A DNA stretch of 64,000 nt from positions 4,340,001 through 4,404,000 of the forward strand of contig LR134135.1 of the NCBI GenBank assembly GCA_900635465.1, in the 5' to 3' direction. This DNA comes from Lelliottia amnigena (GTDB taxonomy: Bacteria; Pseudomonadota; Gammaproteobacteria; Enterobacterales; Enterobacteriaceae). Positions 49,856 to 59,819 of the stretch are shown here, one piece after another. Position 1 is the stretch's first letter. Every line of letters starts with the position of its first letter. The notes beneath the pieces are model-generated. The model made no database searches and was not told the origin of the DNA. It was given only the letters and a program-made list of their open reading frames with translations. The translations under genes were made by a program, and so were the position numbers.

Positions 49856-50656
49856 TTAGCCTGCCTGCTGTTCTTCGCTGGAGCTGACTTCGACCAGCTC
49901 AACATGGCTGTTTCTGAGAAGGGATTGCAATGCGGTGCCGGGAAGCTCATCGGTAAACAAGGCGGTCGCCTGGGCGACGTTACCGATCTCAACGGCGGCG
50001 GAGGCCTGATATTTTGTATGATCGGCCGCCAGTAAAACATGCCGGGCGTGGGCGATCATCGTTTTTACGACGCTGGCTTCATTGACGTCAAACTCCATCA
50101 TTGCTCCGTCGGGTTCAATGGCTCCGACGCTGGTCACCAGGTAATCTGCCCGAAAACCTGAGACAAAAGCCGTGGCGGCAGGGCCAATAATGCCGCCGTT
50201 ATGCGCACGCAACGTTCCGCCCGGCACCATCACTTCAAAACGCGGATTTTTATAGAGAATATGCGCCACCCGCAGACTGTTGGTGATAATGCGCAGATGG
50301 TTGTGATTCAGCAGGGCGCGCGCCACATGTTCCACCGTGGTACCAATGGTGATGAAAATCGTCGAACCATCCGGGATGTAATCAGCAATGGCTTCGGCGA
50401 TTGCCCGTTTCTCCTCCGTCAGAGAGACTTCACGCTGTTCAAACGCCGTATTCACCACACTCGACGCACGCCCCGCGCCGCCGTGATGGCGCGTAATCAA
50501 TCCTTGCTCGCTGAGCTTGCGAATATCACGCCGCACCGTTTGCGTTGAGACATCCAGCAGTTGCGCCAGTTCATCAATGTTCATGTAGCCACGATCGGCG
50601 ATCAATGTGAGCAGTTGATCGTGCCGTGGATTACCGGTCATTTCGGTAAGGCTCAT
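49856..50656 (-). CDS. csqR: DeoR-family regulator of sulfoquinovose catabolism
   Basis: The product is 266 residues from MSLTEMTGNPRHDQLLTLI, near the length of E. coli CsqR/YihW (261 aa). The DeoR helix-turn-helix (YMNIDELAQLLDVSTQTVRRDIRKLSEQG) is at residues 25-55, followed by the sugar-phosphate-sensing domain with ITIGTTVEHVARALL and VTSVGAIEPDGAMMEFDVNEA. It represses the yih genes; effectors in E. coli are sulfoquinovose and sulfoquinovosyl glycerol. It follows yihV in the same direction, 34 bp apart. Confidence 0.95.
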   Translation of the reverse strand: MSLTEMTGNPRHDQLLTLIADRGYMNIDELAQLLDVSTQTVRRDIRKLSEQGLITRHHGGAGRASSVVNTAFEQREVSLTEEKRAIAEAIADYIPDGSTIFITIGTTVEHVARALLNHNHLRIITNSLRVAHILYKNPRFEVMVPGGTLRAHNGGIIGPAATAFVSGFRADYLVTSVGAIEPDGAMMEFDVNEASVVKTMIAHARHVLLAADHTKYQASAAVEIGNVAQATALFTDELPGTALQSLLRNSHVELVEVSSSEEQQAG

Positions 50657-50690
50657 GGGCTGTCCTCTGAAAACCATCACGCCCCGCATT

Positions 50691-51586
50691 TTATACAAAA
50701 AGTGACAAGAAAGAGCGGGTTTGATCACAGTCGGGGATTCCCGCCCGTCCGCCGGGGCGGGTACATTTTAATGCCGCGACGGCGCTGGCAAAGCGCACCG
50801 CTTCCTGTGCGGGCTGATTCTGCGCCAGTCCCACCGCCAGTGCACCGTGAAAAACATCCCCTGCTCCAGTGGTATCCACGACGTCGATCTGAAAAGCCGG
50901 CAGATGGCTCAGTGCCCCCTTTTCAAGCCAATAACAACCGTCTTTGCCCTGCGTGACGTACACATGTCCATTTGTGAGCGTTTGTGCTTTTTTCAGGGCG
51001 CTTTCAGCCTCGGCGATTTGCGTCATACGCTGCAGGCCCGGGGCGGAAAAGGCGGCGTGATCGCTTAAGGCCACCAGTTCGGCGATATCCTGCGGGGTGA
51101 TATCCGCATCCAGAACCGTTGTAACCCCTTGCTGACGAGCCAGGGTTAAGGCCTGTTTTGCGCCGTCATGCCAGCGTACGTCTGCCAGCACCACATCCCA
51201 CTGAGAAAAGTCGATATCCTGCAACCAGTCCGCTTCCTCCGGGAGATCGGGCTCGGGTAGTTGGCAATAATCCGTTCGCCGCTGGCATCGACCAGCACCG
51301 CCGATTGCGAAGAGCGCGCGCCCTTAAAAATCCGGGTAAAGCGCGTATTTACTCCCAGGGACTCCAGCTCCGCGAGGAGCCGACTGCCGGTATCGTCATC
51401 GCCCACCCGCCCAATAAAGTCCACGTCGGCCCCCAGTTTCGCCGCAGCCACCGCCGCAGTGGCCGCCGGACCACCGCCCACTTCCGTGTAATTGTTTGCC
51501 ACATATTTGCCTCCCTCTTTGGGTAAATCAGCGAGATACCAGATGCGATCCAGCACGGTGATGCCAACACAAGCGATTCGAGCCAT
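50691..51586 (-). pseudogene. yihV: 6-deoxy-6-sulfofructose kinase, one base missing
   Basis: The N-terminal frame (MARIACVGITVLDRIWYLADLP to IIANYPSP) shifts at 51248/51249 and would end in an unrelated tail; the other frame resumes as DFSQWDVVLADVRWHDGAKQ and reaches DQTRSFLSLFV. Restoring one base gives NYPSPDLPEEADWLQDIDFSQWD and exactly 298 residues, as in E. coli. It is a ribokinase-type kinase (PfkB family) with the signature VDTTGAGDVFHGALA and GRVGDDDTG. It phosphorylates sulfofructose before aldol cleavage by YihT. As written it would be inactive and the sulfo-EMP pathway broken. Confidence 0.93.
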
Positions 51587-51754
51587 GGTGATTCCTTCCC
51601 TCAATTGGATGTGACCATTTTAATTTCATCAAATGTTTAAAAAGTGACCCATGTCTATTTTTTGACTATAAATTACAAATACGATCAAAAACAGACACCA
51701 CAAACGCTCACGAATAGACAAACTGTGACAATAACGTATTAGCAGGAGAGAGGC
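51587..51754. promoter_or_regulatory. yihV-yihU divergent promoter region
   Basis: This 168-bp AT-rich interval separates the divergent arms of the sulfoquinovose cluster, where E. coli CsqR controls expression. I did not find a clear palindromic operator. GCAGGAGAGAGGC before yihU gives the ribosome-binding site. Confidence 0.55.
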
Positions 51755-52645
51755 ATGTCAGTGATTGCATTTATTGGTCTGGGACAAATGGGCGCGCCGA
51801 TGGCGAGCAATCTGCTCAAACAGGGTCATCAGCTTCACGTTTATGACGTTAACCCGCAGGCGGTTCAGGTGCTGGTCGAAAAAGGTGCGGCGTCTGCCGC
51901 AACGCCCGCCGATGCCGCCAGAGGGGCGGAATTTATCATCACGATGCTGCCAAACGGCGATCTGGTCCGTGCCGTGTTATTCGGTGAGAACGGGGTTTGC
52001 GACGGCTTATCCCGTGATGCACTGGTCATTGATATGTCGACCATTCATCCGCTGCAAACCGACAAACTCATCGCTGAGATGGTCGAGCGTGGTTTTAGCA
52101 TGATGGACGCGCCTGTTGGCCGGACGTCCGATCATGCAATCGCCGGAACGCTGCTGCTACTGGCAGGCGGTACGTCGCAGCAGGTTGAGCGCGCCACCCC
52201 GGTGCTGATGGCGATGGGAAACGAGTTAATCGAGGCAGGCGGCCCGGGGATGGGCATCCGCGTGAAGCTTATCAATAACTACATGAGTATTGCCCTGAAC
52301 GCGTTGTCCGCCGAGGCCGCCGTGCTGTGCGAAGCATTGGGTCTCTCCTTCGATGTGGCCCTTAAGGTCATGAGCGGCACGCCGGCGGGCAAAGGGCATT
52401 TCACCACCTCGTGGCCCAACAAAGTGCTGAAAGGCGATCTTTCGCCAGCGTTCATGATCGACCTCGCGCATAAAGATCTGGGCATCGCGCTGGACGTGGC
52501 TAATCAGCTGCACGTTCCCATGCCGCTCGGCGCAGCCTCTCGTGAAGTTTATAACCAGGCGCGTGCCGCCGGGCGCGGTCGCGAAGACTGGACCGCCATT
52601 CTTGAACAGGTTCGCGCATCTGCCGGGCTGAACAACCAACACTGA
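51755..52645 (+). CDS. yihU: Sulfolactaldehyde reductase
   Basis: The 296-residue protein is of the beta-hydroxyacid dehydrogenase family. It reduces 3-sulfolactaldehyde to 2,3-dihydroxypropanesulfonate (DHPS) with NADH. The Rossmann motif [14 protein letters not shown] is at residues 7-20; the substrate segment [23 protein letters not shown] and catalytic Lys in [21 protein letters not shown] are intact. It is the first gene of the plus-strand arm and is followed by yihT after 19 bp. Confidence 0.96.
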   Translation: MSVIAFIGLGQMGAPMASNLLKQGHQLHVYDVNPQAVQVLVEKGAASAATPADAARGAEFIITMLPNGDLVRAVLFGENGVCDGLSRDALVIDMSTIHPLQTDKLIAEMVERGFSMMDAPVGRTSDHAIAGTLLLLAGGTSQQVERATPVLMAMGNELIEAGGPGMGIRVKLINNYMSIALNALSAEAAVLCEALGLSFDVALKVMSGTPAGKGHFTTSWPNKVLKGDLSPAFMIDLAHKDLGIALDVANQLHVPMPLGAASREVYNQARAAGRGREDWTAILEQVRASAGLNNQH

Positions 52646-52664
52646 TGAAGAAAAGGACTATTGC

Positions 52665-53540
52665 ATGACGACGTACACCCTGAAAGATATCACCCGACCT
52701 TCCGGCGGTTTTTCCATGCTGGCGGTCGATCAGCGTGAAGCGATGCGCCTGATGTTTGCCGCTGCGGGTGTGCCTGCGCCGGTGACCGATCGGCATTTAA
52801 CCGATTTCAAAGTGAACGCGGCAAAGATTCTGTCACCCTATGCCTCGGCGATTCTGGTCGATCAGCAATTCTGCTACCACCAGATCGTGGAACAAAACGC
52901 GATAGCAAAAAGCTGCGCCATGATTGTCGCCGCAGACGAATTTATTCCGGGCAATGGTATTCCGGTCGACAGCGTGGTGATTGATAAAGGTGTGGATGCA
53001 CAAGCGGTAAAACGCGATGGCGGCAAAGCGCTCAAGCTGCTGGTGCTGTGGCGCAGTGACGAAGATCCCGCGCAACGCCTGGAGATGGTGCGTAATTTTA
53101 ACCAGCTTTGCCATGCGAATGGCTTGCTCAGCATTATCGAACCCGTTGTGCGCCCACCGCGTCGGGGTGATGTTTTTGACCGCGAGCAGGCCATTATCGA
53201 AGCGGCAAAAGAGCTGGGTGACAGCGGGGCAGATCTCTACAAAGTCGAGATGCCGCTTTACGGTAAAGGCACACAGCAAGCCCTGCTGAACTCCTCGCAA
53301 AAGCTGAATGAGCAGATCAACATGCCGTGGGTGATTCTCTCGTCCGGTGTCGATGAGAAGCTGTTCCCGCGCGCGGTGAGCGTGGCAATGCAGGCAGGGG
53401 CGTCTGGCTTCCTCGCCGGACGAGCCGTGTGGTCTTCCGTAGTGGGTCTGCCGGATACCGAGCTGATGCTGCGCGATATTTCTGTGCCGAAACTGCAGCG
53501 ATTGGGCGAAATCGTCGACGAAATGATGGCTCGCCGCTAG
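52665..53540 (+). CDS. yihT: 6-deoxy-6-sulfofructose-1-phosphate aldolase
   Basis: The 291-residue class I aldolase cleaves sulfofructose-1-phosphate to DHAP and sulfolactaldehyde. The Schiff-base lysine is Lys193 in [12 protein letters not shown], at the same position as in E. coli YihT. Other motifs include [19 protein letters not shown] and [15 protein letters not shown]. It starts 19 bp after yihU with AAAAGGAC upstream, and is followed closely by yihS. Confidence 0.97.
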   Translation: MTTYTLKDITRPSGGFSMLAVDQREAMRLMFAAAGVPAPVTDRHLTDFKVNAAKILSPYASAILVDQQFCYHQIVEQNAIAKSCAMIVAADEFIPGNGIPVDSVVIDKGVDAQAVKRDGGKALKLLVLWRSDEDPAQRLEMVRNFNQLCHANGLLSIIEPVVRPPRRGDVFDREQAIIEAAKELGDSGADLYKVEMPLYGKGTQQALLNSSQKLNEQINMPWVILSSGVDEKLFPRAVSVAMQAGASGFLAGRAVWSSVVGLPDTELMLRDISVPKLQRLGEIVDEMMARR

Positions 53541-53554
53541 AAAAGGACATGAAC

Positions 53555-54796
53555 ATGAAATGGTTTAACACTCTCAGCCACAACCGCTGGCTGGAACAAG
53601 AGACCGATCGCATTCTGGATTTTGGTAAAAACGCCGCCGTCCCGACCGGTTTTGGCTGGCTGGGCAATAACGGTCAGGTGCGAAGCGATATGGGCACGCA
53701 TCTGTGGATCACCGCCCGCATGCTGCACGTCTATGCGGTCGCCGCCGGAATGGGCCGCCCCGGCGCGTATGCGCTGGTCGATCATGGCATTAAAACCCTG
53801 AACGGCGCGCTGCGCGACCAGCAGTACGGCGGCTGGTACGCCTGCGTGAATGACGAAGGTGTGGTCGATGCCTCCAAACAGGGTTATCAGCACTTCTTCG
53901 TCCTGCTGGGGGCCGCCAGTGCGGTCACCACCGGTCACCCTGAGGCGCGCCCGCTGCTTGATGAGGCCATCGCCGTTATCGAGAAATACTTCTGGAGCGA
54001 ACAGGAACAAATGTGCCTGGAATCCTGGGACGAAGCCTTCAGCAAAACCGAAGATTACCGCGGCGGTAACGCCAATATGCACGCGGTCGAAGCGTTTCTC
54101 ATCGTCTATGACGTTACGCACGATCGTAAATGGCTCGATCGTGCCCTGCGCATTGCGTCAGTGATTATTCACGACGTCGCCCGTAAGGGTGAGTACCGCG
54201 TGAATGAGCATTTCGACACCCACTGGAACCCGATCCGCGATTACAACAAGGATAACCCCGCGCACCGTTTTCGTGCCTATGGCGGGACGCCGGGCCACTG
54301 GATCGAGTGGGGCCGTCTGATGCTGCATCTGCGCGCCGCGCTGGAAGCACGCTTTGAAACCCCACCGGAATGGCTGCTGGAAGATGCAAAAGGCTTATTC
54401 CACGCCACGATCCGTGACGCCTGGGCACCTGATGGCGCCGACGGGTTTGTCTATTCCGTAGGCTGGGACGGTAAACCGATTGTGCGTGAACGCGTGCGCT
54501 GGCCGATTGTTGAGGCCATGGGTACGGCCTATGCACTCTATACCGTCACCGGCGATCCGCAGTACGAAGCCTGGTATCAGAAATGGTGGGATTACTGCAT
54601 CAAGTACCTGATGGATTACGAAAACGGCTCATGGTGGCAGGAACTGGACACCAACAATGAAGTGACGACCAAAGTCTGGGATGGCAAACAGGATATCTAC
54701 CATCTGTTGCACTGTCTGGTGATCCCTCGCCTGCCGCTGGCACCGGGGCTTGCGCCTGCGGTCGCCGCCGGGCTACTCGACAGCCAGGCCAAATAA
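53555..54796 (+). CDS. yihS: Sulfoquinovose isomerase
   Basis: The 413-residue protein has the E. coli YihS length when started at [12 protein letters not shown]; an ATG two codons earlier is too close to the AAAAGG. It isomerises sulfoquinovose to sulfofructose and belongs to the AGE/renin-binding (alpha6/alpha6 barrel) family. The conserved His-containing segments [31 protein letters not shown] and [14 protein letters not shown] are present. It is followed after 27 bp by yihQ; the mutarotase gene yihR that lies between them in E. coli is absent. Confidence 0.97.
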   Translation: MKWFNTLSHNRWLEQETDRILDFGKNAAVPTGFGWLGNNGQVRSDMGTHLWITARMLHVYAVAAGMGRPGAYALVDHGIKTLNGALRDQQYGGWYACVNDEGVVDASKQGYQHFFVLLGAASAVTTGHPEARPLLDEAIAVIEKYFWSEQEQMCLESWDEAFSKTEDYRGGNANMHAVEAFLIVYDVTHDRKWLDRALRIASVIIHDVARKGEYRVNEHFDTHWNPIRDYNKDNPAHRFRAYGGTPGHWIEWGRLMLHLRAALEARFETPPEWLLEDAKGLFHATIRDAWAPDGADGFVYSVGWDGKPIVRERVRWPIVEAMGTAYALYTVTGDPQYEAWYQKWWDYCIKYLMDYENGSWWQELDTNNEVTTKVWDGKQDIYHLLHCLVIPRLPLAPGLAPAVAAGLLDSQAK

Positions 54797-54823
54797 CAAT
54801 ACTCCCGAAACGATGGAGATCGT

Positions 54824-56848
54824 ATGACTACCCTACATGATGTCAACCTGACCACGCTCGACAATGGCTTTACGTTACGCTGGCAAAACCGGCTAATTTT
54901 GGCCCATACCGATGAAGCGCCCTGCCTGTGGATCGGCACCGGTATGGCGGATATCGAGATGTTTCGCGGTAATTTCAGCATCAAAGATAAGCTGAATGAA
55001 AAAATCGCACTGACAGAGGCGACCGTCACCCACCAGCAAAACGGCTGGGCGATTCGCTTTACCCGTGGCGATACGGTGAGTGCCACGCTGCTTGTCGAGG
55101 CAGACGATCAGGGCCGACTTGAAATTAAACTCAAAAACGATGCCGCCAGCCATAACCGCATCTGGCTGCGGCTGGCGGCAGAGCCTGAAGATCACATCTA
55201 CGGCTGTGGCGAACAGTTCTCGTATTTCGATTTGCGTGGCAAACCCTTCCCGCTGTGGACCAGCGAACAGGGCGTGGGGCGTAACAAACAGACGTATGTC
55301 ACCTGGCAGGCTGACTGTAAAGAGAATGCGGGCGGCGATTATTACTGGACCTTCTTCCCGCAGCCAACCTTTGTCAGCACGCAAAAGTATTACTGCCACG
55401 TTGATAACAGCTGCTATATGAATTTTGATTTTAGCGCGCCCGACTTCCACGAACTGGCCTTCTGGGAAGATAACGCCACGCTGCGCTTCGAATGTGCAGA
55501 AACGTATATCGATCTGCTGGAAAAATTAACGGGGCTGCTGGGCCGTCAGCCTGAACTGCCAGACTGGGTTTACGATGGCGTGACGCTGGGGATTCAGGGC
55601 GGAACCGACGTTTGCCAGCAAAAGCTGGACACCCTGCGCAACGGTGGCGTCAAGGTTAATGGGATCTGGGCGCAGGACTGGTCCGGCATCCGCATGACCT
55701 CTTTCGGCAAGCGCGTGATGTGGAACTGGAAGTGGAACAGTGAGCTTTATCCGCAGCTGGATGAGCGTATTGCGCAGTGGAAGCGCGAAGGGGTGCAGTA
55801 CCTTTCGTATATCAACCCGTACGTCGCCAGCGACCGTGACTTGTGCGAAGAGGCCTCTAAACGCGGGTATCTCACCAAAGACACTGACGGGAAGGATTAC
55901 CACGTTGAGTTTGGTGAGTTTTATGCCGGCGTTATTGATCTGACCAATCCGGAGGCTTACGCCTGGTACAAAGAGGTCATCAAAAAGAATTTAATAGAAC
56001 TCGGGTGCGGTGGCTGGATGGCCGACTTCGGTGAGTATCTGCCGACCGACACCTTCCTGCACAACGGCGTCAGCGCTGAGATCATGCATAACGCCTGGCC
56101 TGCACTGTGGGCAAAATGTAACTACGAGGCGCTGGAAGAGACCGGCAAGCTCGGGGAGATCCTGTTCTTTATGCGGGCAGGTTACACCGGCAGCCAGAAA
56201 CACTCCCTGATGATGTGGGCAGGCGATCAGAACGTGGACTGGAGCCTGGACGATGGTCTGGCCTCGGTGATCCCGGCGGCGCTGTCGCTGGCGATGACCG
56301 GACACGGCCTGCACCATAGCGACATTGGCGGTTACACCACGCTCTTTGAGATGAAGCGCAGTAAAGAGCTGCTGTTGCGCTGGTGCGATTTCAGCGCCTT
56401 TACTCCCATGATGCGCACCCACGAAGGCAATCGCCCCGGTGATAACTGGCAGTTTGACAGCGATGCTGAAACCATCGCCCATTTTGCCCGTATGACCACC
56501 GTCTTCACGACCCTCAAACCTTACATCAAAGACGCTGTAGCCCAGAACGCCAAATCTGGCCTGCCGGTGATGCGCCCGCTCTTCCTGCATTACGAGGATG
56601 ACGCCCATACCTACACGCTGAAATATCAGTATCTGTTTGGCCGCGATCTGCTGGTTGCGCCGGTGTATGAAGAGGGCCGCAGCGACTGGACGCTGTATCT
56701 GCCGCAGGACAACTGGGTCAATGCCTGGACCGGAGAGCGCTATCAGGGAGGCGAAGTGACCGTTGCCGCGCCTCTTGGCCAACCCCCGGTCTTCTGGCGC
56801 GAGCAAAGTGAATGGGCCGATCTGTTTGGCCGCTTACGTCAACTCTGA
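54824..56848 (+). CDS. yihQ: Sulfoquinovosidase (GH31)
   Basis: The 674-residue enzyme hydrolyses sulfoquinovosyl glycerol and related glycosides from plant sulfolipid. It has the GH31 layout. The sulfonate-binding Arg297 and Trp300 (QDWSGIRM...GKRVMWNW) correspond to Arg301 and Trp304 of E. coli YihQ. Nucleophile Asp401 is in GGWMADFGEYLPTD and acid/base Asp468 in MWAGDQNVDWS, both four residues before the E. coli positions. There is no signal peptide; it is cytosolic. The active site looks fully functional. Confidence 0.97.
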   Translation: MTTLHDVNLTTLDNGFTLRWQNRLILAHTDEAPCLWIGTGMADIEMFRGNFSIKDKLNEKIALTEATVTHQQNGWAIRFTRGDTVSATLLVEADDQGRLEIKLKNDAASHNRIWLRLAAEPEDHIYGCGEQFSYFDLRGKPFPLWTSEQGVGRNKQTYVTWQADCKENAGGDYYWTFFPQPTFVSTQKYYCHVDNSCYMNFDFSAPDFHELAFWEDNATLRFECAETYIDLLEKLTGLLGRQPELPDWVYDGVTLGIQGGTDVCQQKLDTLRNGGVKVNGIWAQDWSGIRMTSFGKRVMWNWKWNSELYPQLDERIAQWKREGVQYLSYINPYVASDRDLCEEASKRGYLTKDTDGKDYHVEFGEFYAGVIDLTNPEAYAWYKEVIKKNLIELGCGGWMADFGEYLPTDTFLHNGVSAEIMHNAWPALWAKCNYEALEETGKLGEILFFMRAGYTGSQKHSLMMWAGDQNVDWSLDDGLASVIPAALSLAMTGHGLHHSDIGGYTTLFEMKRSKELLLRWCDFSAFTPMMRTHEGNRPGDNWQFDSDAETIAHFARMTTVFTTLKPYIKDAVAQNAKSGLPVMRPLFLHYEDDAHTYTLKYQYLFGRDLLVAPVYEEGRSDWTLYLPQDNWVNAWTGERYQGGEVTVAAPLGQPPVFWREQSEWADLFGRLRQL

Positions 56849-56856
56849 TAAGGCTC

Positions 56857-56878
56857 GCCCGCAGGGAAACCTGCGGGC
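56857..56878 (+). other. Stem-loop between yihQ and yihP
   Basis: GCCCGCAG pairs with CTGCGGGC around a 6-base loop in a 45-bp gap. No T-run follows, so it probably affects mRNA processing rather than ending transcription. Confidence 0.6.
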
Positions 56879-56893
56879 AGACGGAGAATAATA

Positions 56894-58276
56894 ATGAGTC
56901 AACATGCATCCGATCCGGCAACCCTACGACTGCCGTTTAAAGAAAAACTCGCCTACGGAATGGGCGATTTAGGGTCCAATATTCTGTTAGATATCGGCAC
57001 CTTGTACCTGCTGAAGTTTTACACCGACGTGCTGGGGTTACCGGGCACGTATGGCGGGATTATCTTTTTGATTGCCAAATTCTTTACCGCCTTCACCGAT
57101 ATGGGCACCGGTATCATGCTCGACTCGCGGCGCAAAATCGGGCCAAAAGGCAAGTTCCGCCCGTTCGTGCTTTATGCGGCGTTTCCGGTGACGCTATTAG
57201 CTATCGCCAACTTTGTCGGTACGCCGTTTGAGGTGACCGGCAAGACGGTGATGGCCACGGTGTTGTTCATGCTGTATGGCTTGTTCTTCAGCATGATGAA
57301 CTGTTCCTACGGCGCCATGGTGCCCGCGATCACCAAAAACCCTGACGAGCGCGCCTCGCTTGCTGCATGGCGACAGGGCGGCGCGACGCTGGGTCTGTTG
57401 CTCTGTACCGTGGGGTTTGTTCCGGTGATGAACCTGATCGAGGGGAACGACCAGCTCGGGTATATCTTTGCCGCTACCCTCTTCTCGCTGTTCGGGCTGT
57501 TCTTTATGTGGTGGTGCTACCGCGGCGTGAAAGAACGTTACGTGGAGGCACAGCCGGCGCACCCGACGCATAAACCGGGGCTGTTACAGTCGTTTCGGGC
57601 GATTGCGGGTAACCGACCGCTGTTTATTTTGTGCATCGCCAACCTTTGTACCCTGGGCGCGTTCAACGTCAAACTCGCCATTCAGGTCTACTACACCCAA
57701 TACGTCCTTAACGATCCGATTTTGCTGTCCTATATGGGCTTTTTCAGCATGGGCTGCATTTTCATTGGGGTCTTTTTGATGCCCGGTGCCGTGCGTCGCT
57801 TCGGTAAGAAAAAAGTCTATATCAGCGGATTGCTGATCTGGGTGGCAGGCGATCTTCTTAACTACTTCTTTGGCGGCGGTTCGGTCAGCTTTGTTGCGTT
57901 CTCGTGCCTGGCTTTCTTCGGTTCTGCGTTTGTGAACAGCCTGAACTGGGCGCTGGTGTCCGACACGGTCGAGTACGGCGAATGGCGTACCGGTGTGCGT
58001 TCGGAAGGGACGGTCTATACCGGCTTTACCTTCTTTCGCAAGGTGTCGCAGGCGCTGGCGGGCTTCTTCCCCGGCATTATGCTGACGCAAATCGGCTATA
58101 TACCGAATGTGGTGCAGTCGGCAGGTACGGTTGAAGGGTTGCGGCAGCTAATCTTCATCTACCCCAGCCTCCTCGCGGTGATCACCATCGTGGCGATGGG
58201 CTGTTTCTATAATCTCAACGAAAAGATGTATGTACGCATCGTTGAAGAGATAGAACAGCGTAAACGTCCGGCCTGA
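56894..58276 (+). CDS. yihP: Putative DHPS exporter YihP
   Basis: The 460-residue 12-helix protein belongs to the GPH (glycoside-pentoside-hexuronide) cation symporter family, like E. coli YihP (461 aa). Key segments are RLPFKEKLAYGMGDLGSNILLDIGTLYLLKFYTD, TDMGTGIMLDSRRKIGPKGKFRPF and SLNWALVSDTVEYGEWRTGVRSEGTVYTGFTFFRK. It is thought to export DHPS, the end product of the pathway. It is about 60% similar to the next gene, an apparent ancient duplication. Confidence 0.93.
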   Translation: MSQHASDPATLRLPFKEKLAYGMGDLGSNILLDIGTLYLLKFYTDVLGLPGTYGGIIFLIAKFFTAFTDMGTGIMLDSRRKIGPKGKFRPFVLYAAFPVTLLAIANFVGTPFEVTGKTVMATVLFMLYGLFFSMMNCSYGAMVPAITKNPDERASLAAWRQGGATLGLLLCTVGFVPVMNLIEGNDQLGYIFAATLFSLFGLFFMWWCYRGVKERYVEAQPAHPTHKPGLLQSFRAIAGNRPLFILCIANLCTLGAFNVKLAIQVYYTQYVLNDPILLSYMGFFSMGCIFIGVFLMPGAVRRFGKKKVYISGLLIWVAGDLLNYFFGGGSVSFVAFSCLAFFGSAFVNSLNWALVSDTVEYGEWRTGVRSEGTVYTGFTFFRKVSQALAGFFPGIMLTQIGYIPNVVQSAGTVEGLRQLIFIYPSLLAVITIVAMGCFYNLNEKMYVRIVEEIEQRKRPA

Positions 58277-58287
58277 ATGAACTGTCT

Positions 58288-58307
58288 TAGCGCTCTCACG
58301 GGCGCTA
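58288..58307 (+). other. Stem-loop between yihP and yihO
   Basis: TAGCGC pairs with GCGCTA around an 8-base loop in the 43-bp gap between the two transporter genes. No terminator features follow. Confidence 0.5.
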
Positions 58308-58319
58308 CGAGGATCGACT

Positions 58320-59744
58320 ATGAATCACACTCCTGATCCGTTAACCCTGAAACTGAGCCTGCGAGAGAAGTGCGCCTATGGGATGGGCGATTTTGGCTCT
58401 AACCTGATGCTGTGTATTGGCACGCTGTATCTGCTGAAGTTTTATACCGATGAGCTGGGTCTGCCTGCCTTCTATGGCGGCATTATTTTTCTGGTCGCCA
58501 AGTTCTTCACCGCGTTCACCGATATGCTGACCGGCGTGCTGCTGGATTCACGGCGTCACATTGGCGCGCGGGGCAAGTTCAGGCCTTTTATTCTCTATGC
58601 TTCCGTTCCCGTCGCGCTGGCGGCGACGGCGCAGTTTGTGGCGAATGATTTTAACCTGACGGTGAAAACCGCCCTCGCGACCGTTCTGTTTATGCTGTTC
58701 GGGTTGTTCTACAGCCTGATGAACTGTTCTTATGGGGCGATGGTTCCGGCGATCACCAAAAACCCGAACGAGCGGGCGCAGCTGGCCGCGTGGCGTCAGG
58801 GGGGTGCCACAGTGGGCTTGCTGCTGTGCACGGTGGGCTTTATGCCTGTCCAGGCACTCTTTGTCAGCCAACCGTCGCTGGGCTACCTCGTTGCGGCTCT
58901 GCTGTTTGTGACCTGCGGGCTGTTCTGCATGTGGTGGTGCTACAGCGGGGTGAAGGAACGCTATGTCGAGGTTTCGCCCGTTCATCACAAACCCAGCATT
59001 TTAAAATCCTTCTGCGCCATCTTTCGCAATCCCCCACTGCTGGTGTTATGCATCGCCAATCTCTGCACGCTGGCGGCGTTTAACATCAAGCTCGCCATCC
59101 AGGTCTATTACACCCAGTACGTGCTGAACGATATCCATCTGCTGTCGTGGATGGGATTTTTCAGCATGGGCTGCATTCTGGTAGGCGTTTTCCTCGTGCC
59201 CGGCGCGGTAAAGCGTTTTGGTAAGAAACAGGTTTATTTGGGTGGGCTGGCGCTGTGGGCCGTGGGCGACGTGCTGAATTTCTTCTGGGGGAGCAGTTCC
59301 ACCACGTTTGTGCTCTTCTCCTGTATGGCCTTTTTCGGCACCGCCTTTGTCAACAGCCTGAACTGGGCGCTGGTGCCCGACACCGTGGACTATGGCGAGT
59401 GGAAAACCGGGATTCGCGCCGAAGGGTCGGTGTATACCGGGTATACCTTTTCACGCAAGATTTCCGCCGCGCTTGCCGGTTTCCTGCCGGGCATCATGCT
59501 CACGCAGATTGGCTATGTTCCGCATGCCGTACAAAGCGCGGGCACGCTACTGGGGTTACGTCAGCTGATCTTTCTCTGGCCCTGCGGGCTAGCCATTATT
59601 GCGGCCATCACCATGGGACTTTTTTATAAACTCAATGAAGCGCGCTTCGCTCTTATTATTAAGGAGATAAGCAAACGGAAGAAAAAAATGGGCGACGTAA
59701 CGCCCTTGAATAACGAGAATAAAGCCTCACCCGTCACTTTATAA
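58320..59744 (+). CDS. yihO: Putative sulfoquinovose importer YihO
   Basis: The 474-residue GPH-family symporter matches E. coli YihO (467 aa) and has the same architecture as YihP: LKLSLREKCAYGMGDFGSNLMLCIGTLYLLKFYTDE, TDMLTGVLLDSRRHIGARGKFRPF and SLNWALVPDTVDYGEWKTGIRAEGSVYTGYTFSRK. It is assigned as the inner-membrane importer for sulfoquinovose or its glyceride. It is followed by the outer-membrane porin gene ompL after 75 bp. Confidence 0.93.
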   Translation: MNHTPDPLTLKLSLREKCAYGMGDFGSNLMLCIGTLYLLKFYTDELGLPAFYGGIIFLVAKFFTAFTDMLTGVLLDSRRHIGARGKFRPFILYASVPVALAATAQFVANDFNLTVKTALATVLFMLFGLFYSLMNCSYGAMVPAITKNPNERAQLAAWRQGGATVGLLLCTVGFMPVQALFVSQPSLGYLVAALLFVTCGLFCMWWCYSGVKERYVEVSPVHHKPSILKSFCAIFRNPPLLVLCIANLCTLAAFNIKLAIQVYYTQYVLNDIHLLSWMGFFSMGCILVGVFLVPGAVKRFGKKQVYLGGLALWAVGDVLNFFWGSSSTTFVLFSCMAFFGTAFVNSLNWALVPDTVDYGEWKTGIRAEGSVYTGYTFSRKISAALAGFLPGIMLTQIGYVPHAVQSAGTLLGLRQLIFLWPCGLAIIAAITMGLFYKLNEARFALIIKEISKRKKKMGDVTPLNNENKASPVTL

Positions 59745-59819
59745 CAATAAACCCAGCCGGTATTCCCTTCCTGTTCATCAGGAGGGGCGGCCTTTCTGTA
59801 CCTGACACATGGAAGAATT

